A stretch of 64,000 nucleotides of DNA from JBMOPD01 sp049323615. Lineage in GTDB: Bacteria; Bacillota; Desulfotomaculia; Desulfotomaculales; Desulfocucumaceae. A model generated the notes under the pieces. It saw only the letters and a list, made by a program, of their open reading frames with translations, made no database searches and was not told the DNA's origin. The stretch covers positions 16,546 through 80,545 of the forward strand of contig JBMOPD010000019.1 in assembly GCA_049323615.1 (NCBI GenBank), read 5' to 3'. The position numbers were made by a program, and so were the translations under genes. Below, piece by piece: positions 32,725 to 40,205 of this stretch (position 1 is its first letter; each line of letters opens with the position of its first letter).

Positions 32725-33046
32725 TTTTTAGATATCTCCATTCGTTTGTGAAATTAAGGCTGACTGGCGGTACCAACCGAACCTTATAATGTCAACTCTT
32801 CCCCTAAAAAACAACGCCAGGCGACCTGAAAGGGTGCCTGGAAAAACTGGTTAAAAAGAAATCATCCTGTTGCCGCCCAGTCCCCCACAGGCGTTCTATA
32901 AACAACAGCCGGGCTTTCCAAACCTGGCCGGCACTAACATATGAGGAGAGCCCGTGGCCAAAGGCCACGGGCCCCCCAGCGCCGTGGATGGCACATTAAA
33001 TCAAAATCAACTGACTGATCTCTCCCGGGGCATCCGGTGAGATCGA
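32725..33046. other. Gap between aprA and qmoA
   Basis: 322 bp without an ORF. It holds a strong GC hairpin after aprA (32950-32972) and AT-rich DNA toward qmoA in which no clear promoter boxes stand out. Confidence 0.6.
32950..32972 (-). terminator. Hairpin downstream of aprA
   Basis: GCCCGTGGCC-AAA-GGCCACGGGC is a perfect 10-bp stem about 75 bp beyond the aprA stop on the minus strand. No long T-run; it may act as an mRNA 3' stabiliser and raise aprBA over qmoAB. Confidence 0.6.
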
Positions 33047-34942
33047 TTAGTCTATATTGAACAGGTTCAGGATGGGCCGCTTGAACACGGACCACTCGCC
33101 GGTCTTGGGATCATACTTGGTGTTCACGAAGCACAGCCAGTTCTCCTCGTCCAGTTTCGGGAAGTCGGCCCTGAAGTAGTAGCCGGGCCACCTGGTCTCT
33201 TCACGGAACAGGACTGTCCTGATGTGGGATTCGGCCTGTACCAGCCTGTGCTTGTTCTCCCAGCACCTCATCAGCTCGTGCAGGTCCCTGGCCGCCAGCT
33301 TATCCTGGTCTTCCTTGAGGAACCCAAGCAGTTCCAGAGCCCGGTCAAGGCTGGCCTTGTTGGTGGAGAAGTTGGAGGACACGCCGCCCACGTACTCGTC
33401 CATCATCTTCTGCAGCCTGAACATGAACATCTTCGGGAAGATGTAGTTCGGGTTGACTTCGGGGTCGGTGGTCAGGCCCTTGTACTGTTCGAAGGTCTCA
33501 AAGGGCTTGTAGGTCTCCTTCTTGATGGCTTCCACCGCGGCCGGGTCAACATTGGGCTGGGTGTTGTTCTCCAGGATGAACTTGACGGCCGATTTGGCTG
33601 CAATGCGGCCCTCGGCGTGGGAACCGGAGGAGAACTTGTGGCTGGAGGCGCCGGAGGCGTCGCCGGCCGCGAACAGGCCCTTGACGGTGGTCATGTTGCA
33701 GTAGCCCCAGAAGTACTCGGTGCCGCCGGCCAGGTCCTCGGGACCGGACACCCAGGCACCGGACGCGCCGGAGTGCGAGCCGATGAAGTAGGGCTCGGCA
33801 GCGGCGATCTCGGAGGGCCGCTTCTCGGGCTCAACGTTGGTGGCCGCCCACAGCAGTGCCTGGGAGATGGTCATGTCGAGGAAGTCTTCCCAAGCTTCGG
33901 CTTCCAGTTCTTTCATTTTCTTCTTGAAGGCTTTCTCGTCGCCTTCGTACTTCTTGGCCAGGTTGGCGATGGCCTCTTCAGTTCTCATGTAGATGGGGCC
34001 CTTGCCCTCGAAGGTGTCCAGCATGCCCAGGTAGTTGCGCAGGTTGGCCGGGATGGGCTTCACGGCGCCGTACTTGCCCCACTTGGCCAGTTCGTCCCGG
34101 CGCTCCACCATGTACTCGCCGCCGAAGGCGTTGGTGGCGCGGGATTTGAAGAGCAGGAACCATGCGCCCACCGGGCCGTATGCGTCCTTGAAGCGGACCG
34201 GGATGAAGCGGACTTCCTGACAGGTCATCTCGGCGCCGGCCTTGATGGTGAAGTAGGCGGAAGAACCGGTGCTGAAGGGAGGATACCAGGAACGGCCGAG
34301 ACCTTCACCGGTGGAGCGGGGCTTGAACACGCCGACGGCGCCGCCCATGGCAGCCAGCACGGCCTTGGCCTTGAAAACGTAGAACTTGTTTTCGCGGACG
34401 CTGAAGCCGATGGCGCCGGCTATTCTGTCGCCGTCCAGCAGGGGCTCGATGATGAAAACGCGCTCGTAAATGTTGTCCGCGCCGAGAGCGTTCCTGGCGG
34501 CCTCGGCCACTACAACCTTGTAGGATTCACCGTTGATCATCAGCTGCCAGCGGCCCTCATTGACGTAGTCATCGTTCTCGTCGCGCCAGAAGGGCAGGCC
34601 CCACTTGTCGAAGAGGTGCACGGTACTGTCCACGTGGCGGGCAATGTTGGCCACCAGGTCGTCCCGGGCGACACCCATCAGGTCGTTCTTGACGTACTTG
34701 ACGTAGTCCTCAACGGTGTTCGCGCCTTTTCTCAGGCCGATATACTGGTTGATGGCCGAGAGGCCCATGCCCACAGCACCGGAGCGGATGATGGCCGCCT
34801 TGTCTACCAGGGTCACCTTAACACCGTGTTTCTGTCCCCAATATGCAGCTTCGACGGCCGCGCCGCAGGCCGCCATACCGCCGCCCACGATCAGAAGATC
34901 TGTAGTTACTTCTACAGTTTCAAAGTCCTTATAGCTCGGCAT
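33047..34942 (-). CDS. aprA: Adenylylsulfate (APS) reductase subunit alpha
   Basis: 631 residues, FAD flavoprotein that reduces APS to sulfite and AMP in the cytoplasm. The FAD loop LLIVGGGMAACGAAVEAA is near residue 17. Positions matching the APS pocket of Archaeoglobus AprA are present: Trp219 in GRSWYPPF, Arg250 in RFIPVRFKDAYGPVGAW and His390 in YFIGSHSGASGAW. Length and the C-terminal FREETRWPGYYFRADFP segment are typical. GGAGG stands before ATG at 34942, 57 bp after aprB. Confidence 0.97.
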   Translation of the reverse strand: MPSYKDFETVEVTTDLLIVGGGMAACGAAVEAAYWGQKHGVKVTLVDKAAIIRSGAVGMGLSAINQYIGLRKGANTVEDYVKYVKNDLMGVARDDLVANIARHVDSTVHLFDKWGLPFWRDENDDYVNEGRWQLMINGESYKVVVAEAARNALGADNIYERVFIIEPLLDGDRIAGAIGFSVRENKFYVFKAKAVLAAMGGAVGVFKPRSTGEGLGRSWYPPFSTGSSAYFTIKAGAEMTCQEVRFIPVRFKDAYGPVGAWFLLFKSRATNAFGGEYMVERRDELAKWGKYGAVKPIPANLRNYLGMLDTFEGKGPIYMRTEEAIANLAKKYEGDEKAFKKKMKELEAEAWEDFLDMTISQALLWAATNVEPEKRPSEIAAAEPYFIGSHSGASGAWVSGPEDLAGGTEYFWGYCNMTTVKGLFAAGDASGASSHKFSSGSHAEGRIAAKSAVKFILENNTQPNVDPAAVEAIKKETYKPFETFEQYKGLTTDPEVNPNYIFPKMFMFRLQKMMDEYVGGVSSNFSTNKASLDRALELLGFLKEDQDKLAARDLHELMRCWENKHRLVQAESHIRTVLFREETRWPGYYFRADFPKLDEENWLCFVNTKYDPKTGEWSVFKRPILNLFNID

Positions 34943-34998
34943 TTATATTAACCTCCTCCGTAATTTCTTTAATTCAAGTGACTGGTTGGGAAAGGCAG

Positions 34999-35436
34999 TT
35001 ACTTCTTGTAGGTCCATACGGGCACGCCCAGGGAAGCAGGCTCGGTAAACAGCTCGATGGAATCGAGGCTTGCTTCGGAGGGATATCCGCCGTCGGGCAC
35101 AGCCTTGCCTTCTTCAGTGGTCCGGATGGGGAACTTGAAGCGCTTGATCATCCCGTTGCGGAACTTGATGGTCCACATGATGTCCTCGGAACCCCTCAGA
35201 GGTGTGCAGCTGGCTCCCAGGGGAACGAAATCCTTATAACCACTGAGGTCCATGGCCTGCTGCGGGCAGGCCTTGGCGCAGCAGAGGCACTCCCAGCACA
35301 TCCAGGGGTCGCGGTTGTAGGCCTTCATTTTTTCTTTGTCAAGCACCATCAGATCGTTGGGGCATGCATACATGCAGGCAGTTTTGTCCTGACCTTTGCA
35401 ACCATCGCACTTTTCGGCAATTACAAAAGTTGGCAT
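34999..35436 (-). CDS. aprB: APS reductase subunit beta (two-cluster ferredoxin)
   Basis: 145 residues. CDGCKGQDKTACMYACP and CWECLCCAKACP bind the two [4Fe-4S] clusters that take electrons from Qmo to the AprA flavin. A beta sheet (DIMWTIKFRNGMIKRFKFP) and a C-terminal tail that embraces AprA (to VPVWTYKK) follow, the full length for the family. GGAGG before ATG. Second gene in sat-aprB-aprA order. Confidence 0.97.
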   Translation of the reverse strand: MPTFVIAEKCDGCKGQDKTACMYACPNDLMVLDKEKMKAYNRDPWMCWECLCCAKACPQQAMDLSGYKDFVPLGASCTPLRGSEDIMWTIKFRNGMIKRFKFPIRTTEEGKAVPDGGYPSEASLDSIELFTEPASLGVPVWTYKK

Positions 35437-35753
35437 TAATTCAACCTCCTATTCCCATTTTTTAGGACTTTTTCTCCGAATTAACAGAGCCCAAAAAACC
35501 ACTACTCACTTCAGCAACAGCTGACGGGCTATTAATGGTGAACCTGATTCACCCCTCCCTAAAAAAACATACCACCTCCCTGAATTAAATGGTTTTTGCC
35601 CGGAGGCCCACCTGTAAGTCTTTCTGCCGGACAGGTGGATAGCTGCTGAAATGCGGACGGTTTAAGATACCCTCCCGGCACCCTCTCCGCCCAAAGATAC
35701 GCTAAACAGGGCCGGCATGCGCCAAACCGGCGCATGTCAGCCAATTTCAGATT
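35437..35753. other. Gap between sat and aprB
   Basis: 317 bp with no ORF. It holds a CATGCGCC/GGCGCATG hairpin close to the sat stop and a looser CCACCTGT/ACAGGTGG stem at about 35610, either of which could separate sat from aprBA expression. Confidence 0.55.
35716..35736 (-). terminator. Hairpin downstream of sat
   Basis: CATGCGCC-AAACC-GGCGCATG, perfect 8-bp stem 18 bp after the sat stop codon on the minus strand; no clear T-run. Confidence 0.5.
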
Positions 35754-36929
35754 TTATTTTCCATTCAGGCTCTGGTAGTACTCCATAAGGATCTTGAGAA
35801 CTTCGGGACGGCTGAAGTTGCTGGGCGGCAGTTCGCCGGCGCCAAGCATGGCACGCAGCTTGGTCCCGCTGATGTTCAGGCGGTCTGCTGCGTCGTGCGG
35901 GCAGGTCTTCTCGGTGGTCATGCCCTCGCACTTGTTGCAGTAGAAAGCGGAGGTCACCTTAATGGGCTGGCACAAAATCTCGCCGGGCTTGAACTCGTCA
36001 AACAGCTCCTGGGCCTGGTAGGCGGTGTAGTAGCTGCCCACGCCGGCGTGGTCGCGGCCCACCAGCAGGTGGCTGCAGCCGAAGTTCTGGCGGAAGATGG
36101 CGTGCAGGATGCCCTCGCTGGGACCGGCATAGCGCATTTCCATCGGATATACCCGCATGACACAGGTTTTGGGGTTAAAATAGTTGTTTAACAGGACTTC
36201 ATAGCATTTGAGCCTTGTTTCGGCCGGAATGTCACCGGGCTTAAGCTTGCCCACGATGGGATGAATCAAAAGGCCGTCACAAACCTCGTTGCCGATCTTG
36301 CACAGAAACTCGTGCGAGCGGTGCAGGGGGTTGCGGGTCTGGAACGCCGCCACGGTGGCCCAGCCCTTTTCGTCAAAGAGGGCCCTGGTCTGCGCCGGGG
36401 TGGCGTAGTATGCGCCGTACTTGCTGGCATAACCCATCTGGCTGAAGGTGATCACGGAACCGCCCACGTTAATATCGGGCTGGGACATCACCTTCTGCAC
36501 GCCGGGGTGATCCTTGTCGTCGGTGAAAAATACTTCCTTGCATTCCTTGACCTTGTCATACTCATATTTTTCTTGGACAGTCAGGATACCCACGTAGGTG
36601 TCGGTCTCATCGTCCACCAGGGCCACTTCCATGCCCTCTTTAAGATCCCTGGCCTGTTCCTTGGTAACCGAAACAGTGATGGGAATCGGCCAGGCTGTTC
36701 CATTGGCCAGGTGCTTGGTGGCAACGACACTCTCATAATCAGCCTTGCCCATAAAACCGGTCAGCGGGCTGAATGCACCCATGCCGATCATGAGCAGGTC
36801 GGAAGTTTCCCGGGAGCTCATCCGGATTACCGGCAGGGTTTTGGCCTTGGCCAGGGCCTCGGCGCGCTGTGCCTCGGGAAGAAGTACAGGGGTCAATTTT
36901 CCGCCATGGGGGGCAACTAACTTGGACAT
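35754..36929 (-). CDS. sat: Dissimilatory sulfate adenylyltransferase (ATP sulfurylase)
   Basis: 391 residues. AFQTRNPLHRSHEFLCKIG carries the QxRNPxHxxH nucleotide-binding motif and LLVGRDHAGVGSYY the GRDHAG motif. CNKCEGMTTEKTCPH near residue 325 is the zinc site of the archaeal/bacterial homo-oligomeric type. It activates sulfate with ATP to APS, the substrate of AprAB encoded just downstream. The ATG at 36929 follows GGAGG. It is the promoter-proximal gene of the locus, with 418 bp of non-coding DNA upstream. Confidence 0.97.
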   Translation of the reverse strand: MSKLVAPHGGKLTPVLLPEAQRAEALAKAKTLPVIRMSSRETSDLLMIGMGAFSPLTGFMGKADYESVVATKHLANGTAWPIPITVSVTKEQARDLKEGMEVALVDDETDTYVGILTVQEKYEYDKVKECKEVFFTDDKDHPGVQKVMSQPDINVGGSVITFSQMGYASKYGAYYATPAQTRALFDEKGWATVAAFQTRNPLHRSHEFLCKIGNEVCDGLLIHPIVGKLKPGDIPAETRLKCYEVLLNNYFNPKTCVMRVYPMEMRYAGPSEGILHAIFRQNFGCSHLLVGRDHAGVGSYYTAYQAQELFDEFKPGEILCQPIKVTSAFYCNKCEGMTTEKTCPHDAADRLNISGTKLRAMLGAGELPPSNFSRPEVLKILMEYYQSLNGK

Positions 36930-37347
36930 CTACACAGGCCTCCAATCATTTAATTTTTTTACCACCCAATCTCCTTCGTCAATTGGATTTAAAAAGGCGA
37001 CCTTCGCCAAAATTCTATTCCTTTTTTTAACATTTTTCTGTCGGCTATTTGCTATTTTTAATGTCAAATCCTTTGCTAGAATGTAACCAAAGATCATAAT
37101 GGGGGTGTTTGACCTTCGGCCCGGTTGAACTGGGGGCCGACCGTTTAGTGCCCGTTTTCAACCGTACAAAGCTATTAATTTACCTTTCGCAATTAAATGT
37201 CTTCGACATAGGCATGTGAACATCCTCTTTTTTTACCCTGGCAAAATTAATAAAAATATACAAAATACATTTCAGGGTAAAAATGTTCTCGTGCCATGTA
37301 TCACTTCCTTTCGCCGGTTAATGGCAACAATTGTAATATCTGTTACA
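36930..37347. other. Upstream region of sat
   Basis: 418 bp between the paralogous hdrA-like gene and sat, AT-rich and without an ORF. It contains a TTGACA on the minus strand near 37070 with no good -10 at standard spacing, and the inverted repeat at 37230-37283. It probably carries the main promoter of the sulfate-reduction genes. Confidence 0.55.
37230..37283. repeat. Inverted repeat TTTTTACCCTG/CAGGGTAAAAA
   Basis: 11-bp arms at 37230-37240 and 37273-37283 flank 32 bp of AT-rich DNA, about 65 bp beyond the hdrA-like stop. It could be a bidirectional terminator of that gene or a binding site for a dimeric regulator of sat. Confidence 0.5.
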
Positions 37348-39723
37348 TTATACCACAACCGCTGCTTTAAAAGGATTGGGTCCCAGCTCCCTCAGCCGGT
37401 CCACAAACAATTTGGCTTCCCGGGTAAAAACACCGGCCTCCCCTGTTCTGATACTGAGAAACTTTATCCGTTCCGGATCCATCATCATGTCCCGGAAAGT
37501 ATCCTCCATGTTGTTAATGCGATCCCTGGTCCGGTCGGCGCCTGTGATATAGTGGCATTCATCGGGCCGGCAGCCCGCCAGTATGAAACCGTCAATGCCC
37601 GCCGATATTCCGTCCTTGATCAGCCCCATATTCACCGATCCCAGGCACCTGACCGGAATTATGTGAATATTGGGGGGATAAGCCATTCCCCTCCGGCCCG
37701 CCTCCCGGGCGGCCGGGTAGGCGTCATTCTCGCACATGAAAGCGATTACCACCGGTTCCCCGGGCGCAGGTTCCTTTATTTTCGCGCCAATCATGGCTAT
37801 CTGCTGCTTTATGGCAAATCCCCGGGGTACAATGCACTGGCGCGGGCAGGAACCCATGCAGATTTGACAGGCCCGGCAGAATAAACCGTCGGGTACCGGA
37901 TAGCCGTCCTTGTCAAGGTGGAATACCCCGTAAGGACATTCCTCCAGGCACCGCTTGCACTTGTCACAGCCGGATTTGTCCACAACGGCCACCGATGGCG
38001 GGACCGAAACCTTTAGTCCCCCTGTTTTTAGAATCCTCCCCGAGGCGGCCAGGGCGCTTTTCACGGCTGAACCCATATCCATGGGCTCCTGGCAGCAGCC
38101 TGCGAAATATATGCCCTGATCCTTTGACTCCAGGGGAAAGCACTGCCGGTGCCCGGTATGGAACCCGCCGGGGCTGACCAGGCCGTATCTGTGCAGGATA
38201 TCGCCGGCATATATTCCCTGATTTTCATTTCCCACGCCGCAGGGAGTCATCCCGGCCGCCAGAACAAGGAGGTCGGCCTCAGCCTCAAAAACACTCCCCA
38301 CCAAGGTATCTTCGGCGATAATTTGCAATTTGCCCGAGGCATCGGCGGTAATTTCGGCCGGATTGGTCCTGATAAAAATTACCCCGGCCTGCTGCGCCCT
38401 GAGGTACAGTTCCTCGTATTCCCCCGGCGTTCTGATGTCGGTGTAGTAAATGTAGACCCGGCACCGGGGATCTTTCTCTTTTATATACAGCGCCTGCTTG
38501 ATGGAGGCCGCGCAGCACACCGTGGAGCACCAGCCCTGATGATTCAAGTCCCGGCTCCCGGCGCACTGTATAAAAACCACCCGCCGGGCTTCCTGCCCGC
38601 TGCCCGGGCATATTATTCTGCCCCCGGTGGGACCGTCCTCCGCCGCCAGGCGTTCCATCTGCACATTGGTGATCACATCGGGGAAAATACCGTAACCAAG
38701 TCTTTGGACCCTTTCCACCGGGTATGGTGTCCAGCCTGTGGCCACCACCGCCGAACCAAACCGAAGGTCGGATCTCACCGGTTCTTGCGTCAGATCGATG
38801 GCTCCGGCCGGACAGGCCTGGCTGCAGGCCCGGCATCCCCCGGGACAGTATTGGCGGTTGATCAAATAGGAGCTTGCCGGATCCAGGGGATATGGGGCCT
38901 GTACCGCTTTATGCCTGCCCAGATGGTAATTGTAGCGGTCGGGAACCTCCACCGGGCAGGCCTCCACACATTTTCCACAGCCGTTGCAGAAACCTTCCCG
39001 CACATAACGGGGGGTGGTAACCACCGAGGCTGTATACCTGCCGGCACTCCCCTCCAGGTTCTGCACCTCCGAGAGGGTCATTATTTTAACCTTTCCGGTT
39101 TCACGCAGCCTGTTGTACAGGTACACCAGGCCGCACCTGGCATCGCACATGCGCGGAAAAATTTTATTTAAACGGGCGACATTTCCGCCCAGAAACGATT
39201 CCTTCTCAATCAGGGTGACGTTGATTCCGGCTTCAGCCAGGTCAAGGGCGGCGGTCATACCGGCCAGTCCCCCGCCTATCACCGCCGCCTCCCTGTTGCC
39301 GGGGAGAATAACGGGCGCAAGGGGCTCCGTCAGCCTGGCCCGGGCGGTCCACATTCTGATCAGGTTTGCGGCCTTACGAAACGCTTCTGCCGGACTTTCA
39401 CGGTGCGGGTACGCACATCCTTCCCTTATATCCAGCCTGAGAACCATTTCAGCCGGCAGGCCGGCTTCGGAAGCCAGGCCGGTGAACAAATCCCCGTTGA
39501 CCTCGGAGGGACATCCCGCCAGGATAATACAATCCAGGCCGTGCTGCGAAATACATTCCCTGATTAAATCCCGGCCCTCGTCACCGCATAACCAGTGATG
39601 CACCACCCTGGCGCCAACCGATTTTTTCAGCTTGGCCAGCTCATCCTGCATCCGGGCCGGGTTGACAGTATCCGACACCGATCCCCTGCAGCCGCATACG
39701 AATATTCCTATATTTTTCGCCAC
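37348..39723 (-). CDS. HdrA-like flavoprotein combining QmoA- and QmoB-type modules with a C-terminal MvhD domain
   Basis: 791 residues. N-terminal ~125 residues are the HdrA/QmoB-type domain (NIGIFVCGCRGSVSDTVN). Then a QmoA-like body: FAD loop AAVIGGGLAGMTAALDLA near 147, ferredoxins CNGCGKCVEACPVEV (246) and CPGGCRACSQACPAGAI (293), QCAGSRDLNHQGWCSTVCC. After about 600 come two more ferredoxins (CDKCKRCLEECPYGV, CRACQICMGSCPRQCI) and an MvhD domain (FMCENDAYPAA, IPVRCLGSVNMG, FILAGCRPDECHY). It thus unites in one chain what QmoA and QmoB share out. It follows the AprA-like and AprB-like genes (16 bp after the latter) and should be their electron partner. Function otherwise unknown. Confidence 0.88.
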   Translation of the reverse strand: MAKNIGIFVCGCRGSVSDTVNPARMQDELAKLKKSVGARVVHHWLCGDEGRDLIRECISQHGLDCIILAGCPSEVNGDLFTGLASEAGLPAEMVLRLDIREGCAYPHRESPAEAFRKAANLIRMWTARARLTEPLAPVILPGNREAAVIGGGLAGMTAALDLAEAGINVTLIEKESFLGGNVARLNKIFPRMCDARCGLVYLYNRLRETGKVKIMTLSEVQNLEGSAGRYTASVVTTPRYVREGFCNGCGKCVEACPVEVPDRYNYHLGRHKAVQAPYPLDPASSYLINRQYCPGGCRACSQACPAGAIDLTQEPVRSDLRFGSAVVATGWTPYPVERVQRLGYGIFPDVITNVQMERLAAEDGPTGGRIICPGSGQEARRVVFIQCAGSRDLNHQGWCSTVCCAASIKQALYIKEKDPRCRVYIYYTDIRTPGEYEELYLRAQQAGVIFIRTNPAEITADASGKLQIIAEDTLVGSVFEAEADLLVLAAGMTPCGVGNENQGIYAGDILHRYGLVSPGGFHTGHRQCFPLESKDQGIYFAGCCQEPMDMGSAVKSALAASGRILKTGGLKVSVPPSVAVVDKSGCDKCKRCLEECPYGVFHLDKDGYPVPDGLFCRACQICMGSCPRQCIVPRGFAIKQQIAMIGAKIKEPAPGEPVVIAFMCENDAYPAAREAGRRGMAYPPNIHIIPVRCLGSVNMGLIKDGISAGIDGFILAGCRPDECHYITGADRTRDRINNMEDTFRDMMMDPERIKFLSIRTGEAGVFTREAKLFVDRLRELGPNPFKAAVVV

Positions 39724-39739
39724 TTACAGCATCCTCTGC

Positions 39740-40084
39740 CTAATCCTCGTCTTCGTCGTCTCCAGACACCATGGTCTTCATGACAAACCTTTCCACCCTG
39801 CCGTGGCAGTCAATGGAGGTCCAGGTGACGCTGTTTGTCCCCACCAGGGGTATCAACTTGCCCGGGAAATATGCCAGCTGATACTGCAGGACGGTCTGGA
39901 TGGCCTGCCGGGGGCACGCCTTGGTGCACGTCATGCAGTCCCAGCAATCCGAAGGATCCCGGACAATGGCTTTCAAAGTTTCCTTGTCCAGGGTCATCAG
40001 GTTGCCCGGGCAGACCTGTTCACACAAAGGCTCACTTTCTCCCCTGCAGCCATCGCATTTTGTAGGGTCAACCTTGGGGGGCAT
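39740..40084 (-). CDS. AprB-like two-cluster ferredoxin (paralog, short C-terminus)
   Basis: About 114 residues starting MPPKVDPTKCDGC. CDGCRGESEPLCEQVCP and CWDCMTCTKACPRQAI match the AprB cluster spacing and should hold two [4Fe-4S] clusters. The beta sheet region (SVTWTSIDCHGRVERFVMK) is present, but the ~35-residue tail by which AprB wraps around AprA is absent and replaced by an acidic end (SGDDEDED). ATG at 40084 is preferred; GTG at 40096 sits directly on the AAGGGAG site. It lies between the AprA-like and HdrA-like genes. Confidence 0.85.
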   Translation of the reverse strand: MPPKVDPTKCDGCRGESEPLCEQVCPGNLMTLDKETLKAIVRDPSDCWDCMTCTKACPRQAIQTVLQYQLAYFPGKLIPLVGTNSVTWTSIDCHGRVERFVMKTMVSGDDEDED

Positions 40085-40118
40085 CAGAAAACACACTCCC
40101 TTGCAGTTCTAAAAAAGT

Positions 40119-40154
40119 CAGGAATCCAGAATCCAGAATTCAGGAGCCAGAATG
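40119..40154. repeat. GAATTC-type dispersed repeat between aprA-like and aprB-like genes
   Basis: AGGAATCCAGAATCCAGAAT continuing to TTCAGGAGCCAGAATGTTAG, in the same orientation as 12755-12786. It lies in the 109-bp gap of the paralogous apr cluster and may affect coupling of the two genes. Confidence 0.55.
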
Positions 40155-40205
40155 TTAGAGATAATCTTTAGGTCTTTATTCCTCTTTCAAAGACCGGCCG
40201 GTCAT

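Noticed and set aside
33224..34951. A 575-codon open frame on the plus strand opposite aprA
   Set aside because: It is antisense to a strongly conserved gene; high GC at third positions of aprA keeps the opposite strand free of stops. The translation has no recognisable motifs and no ribosome site.
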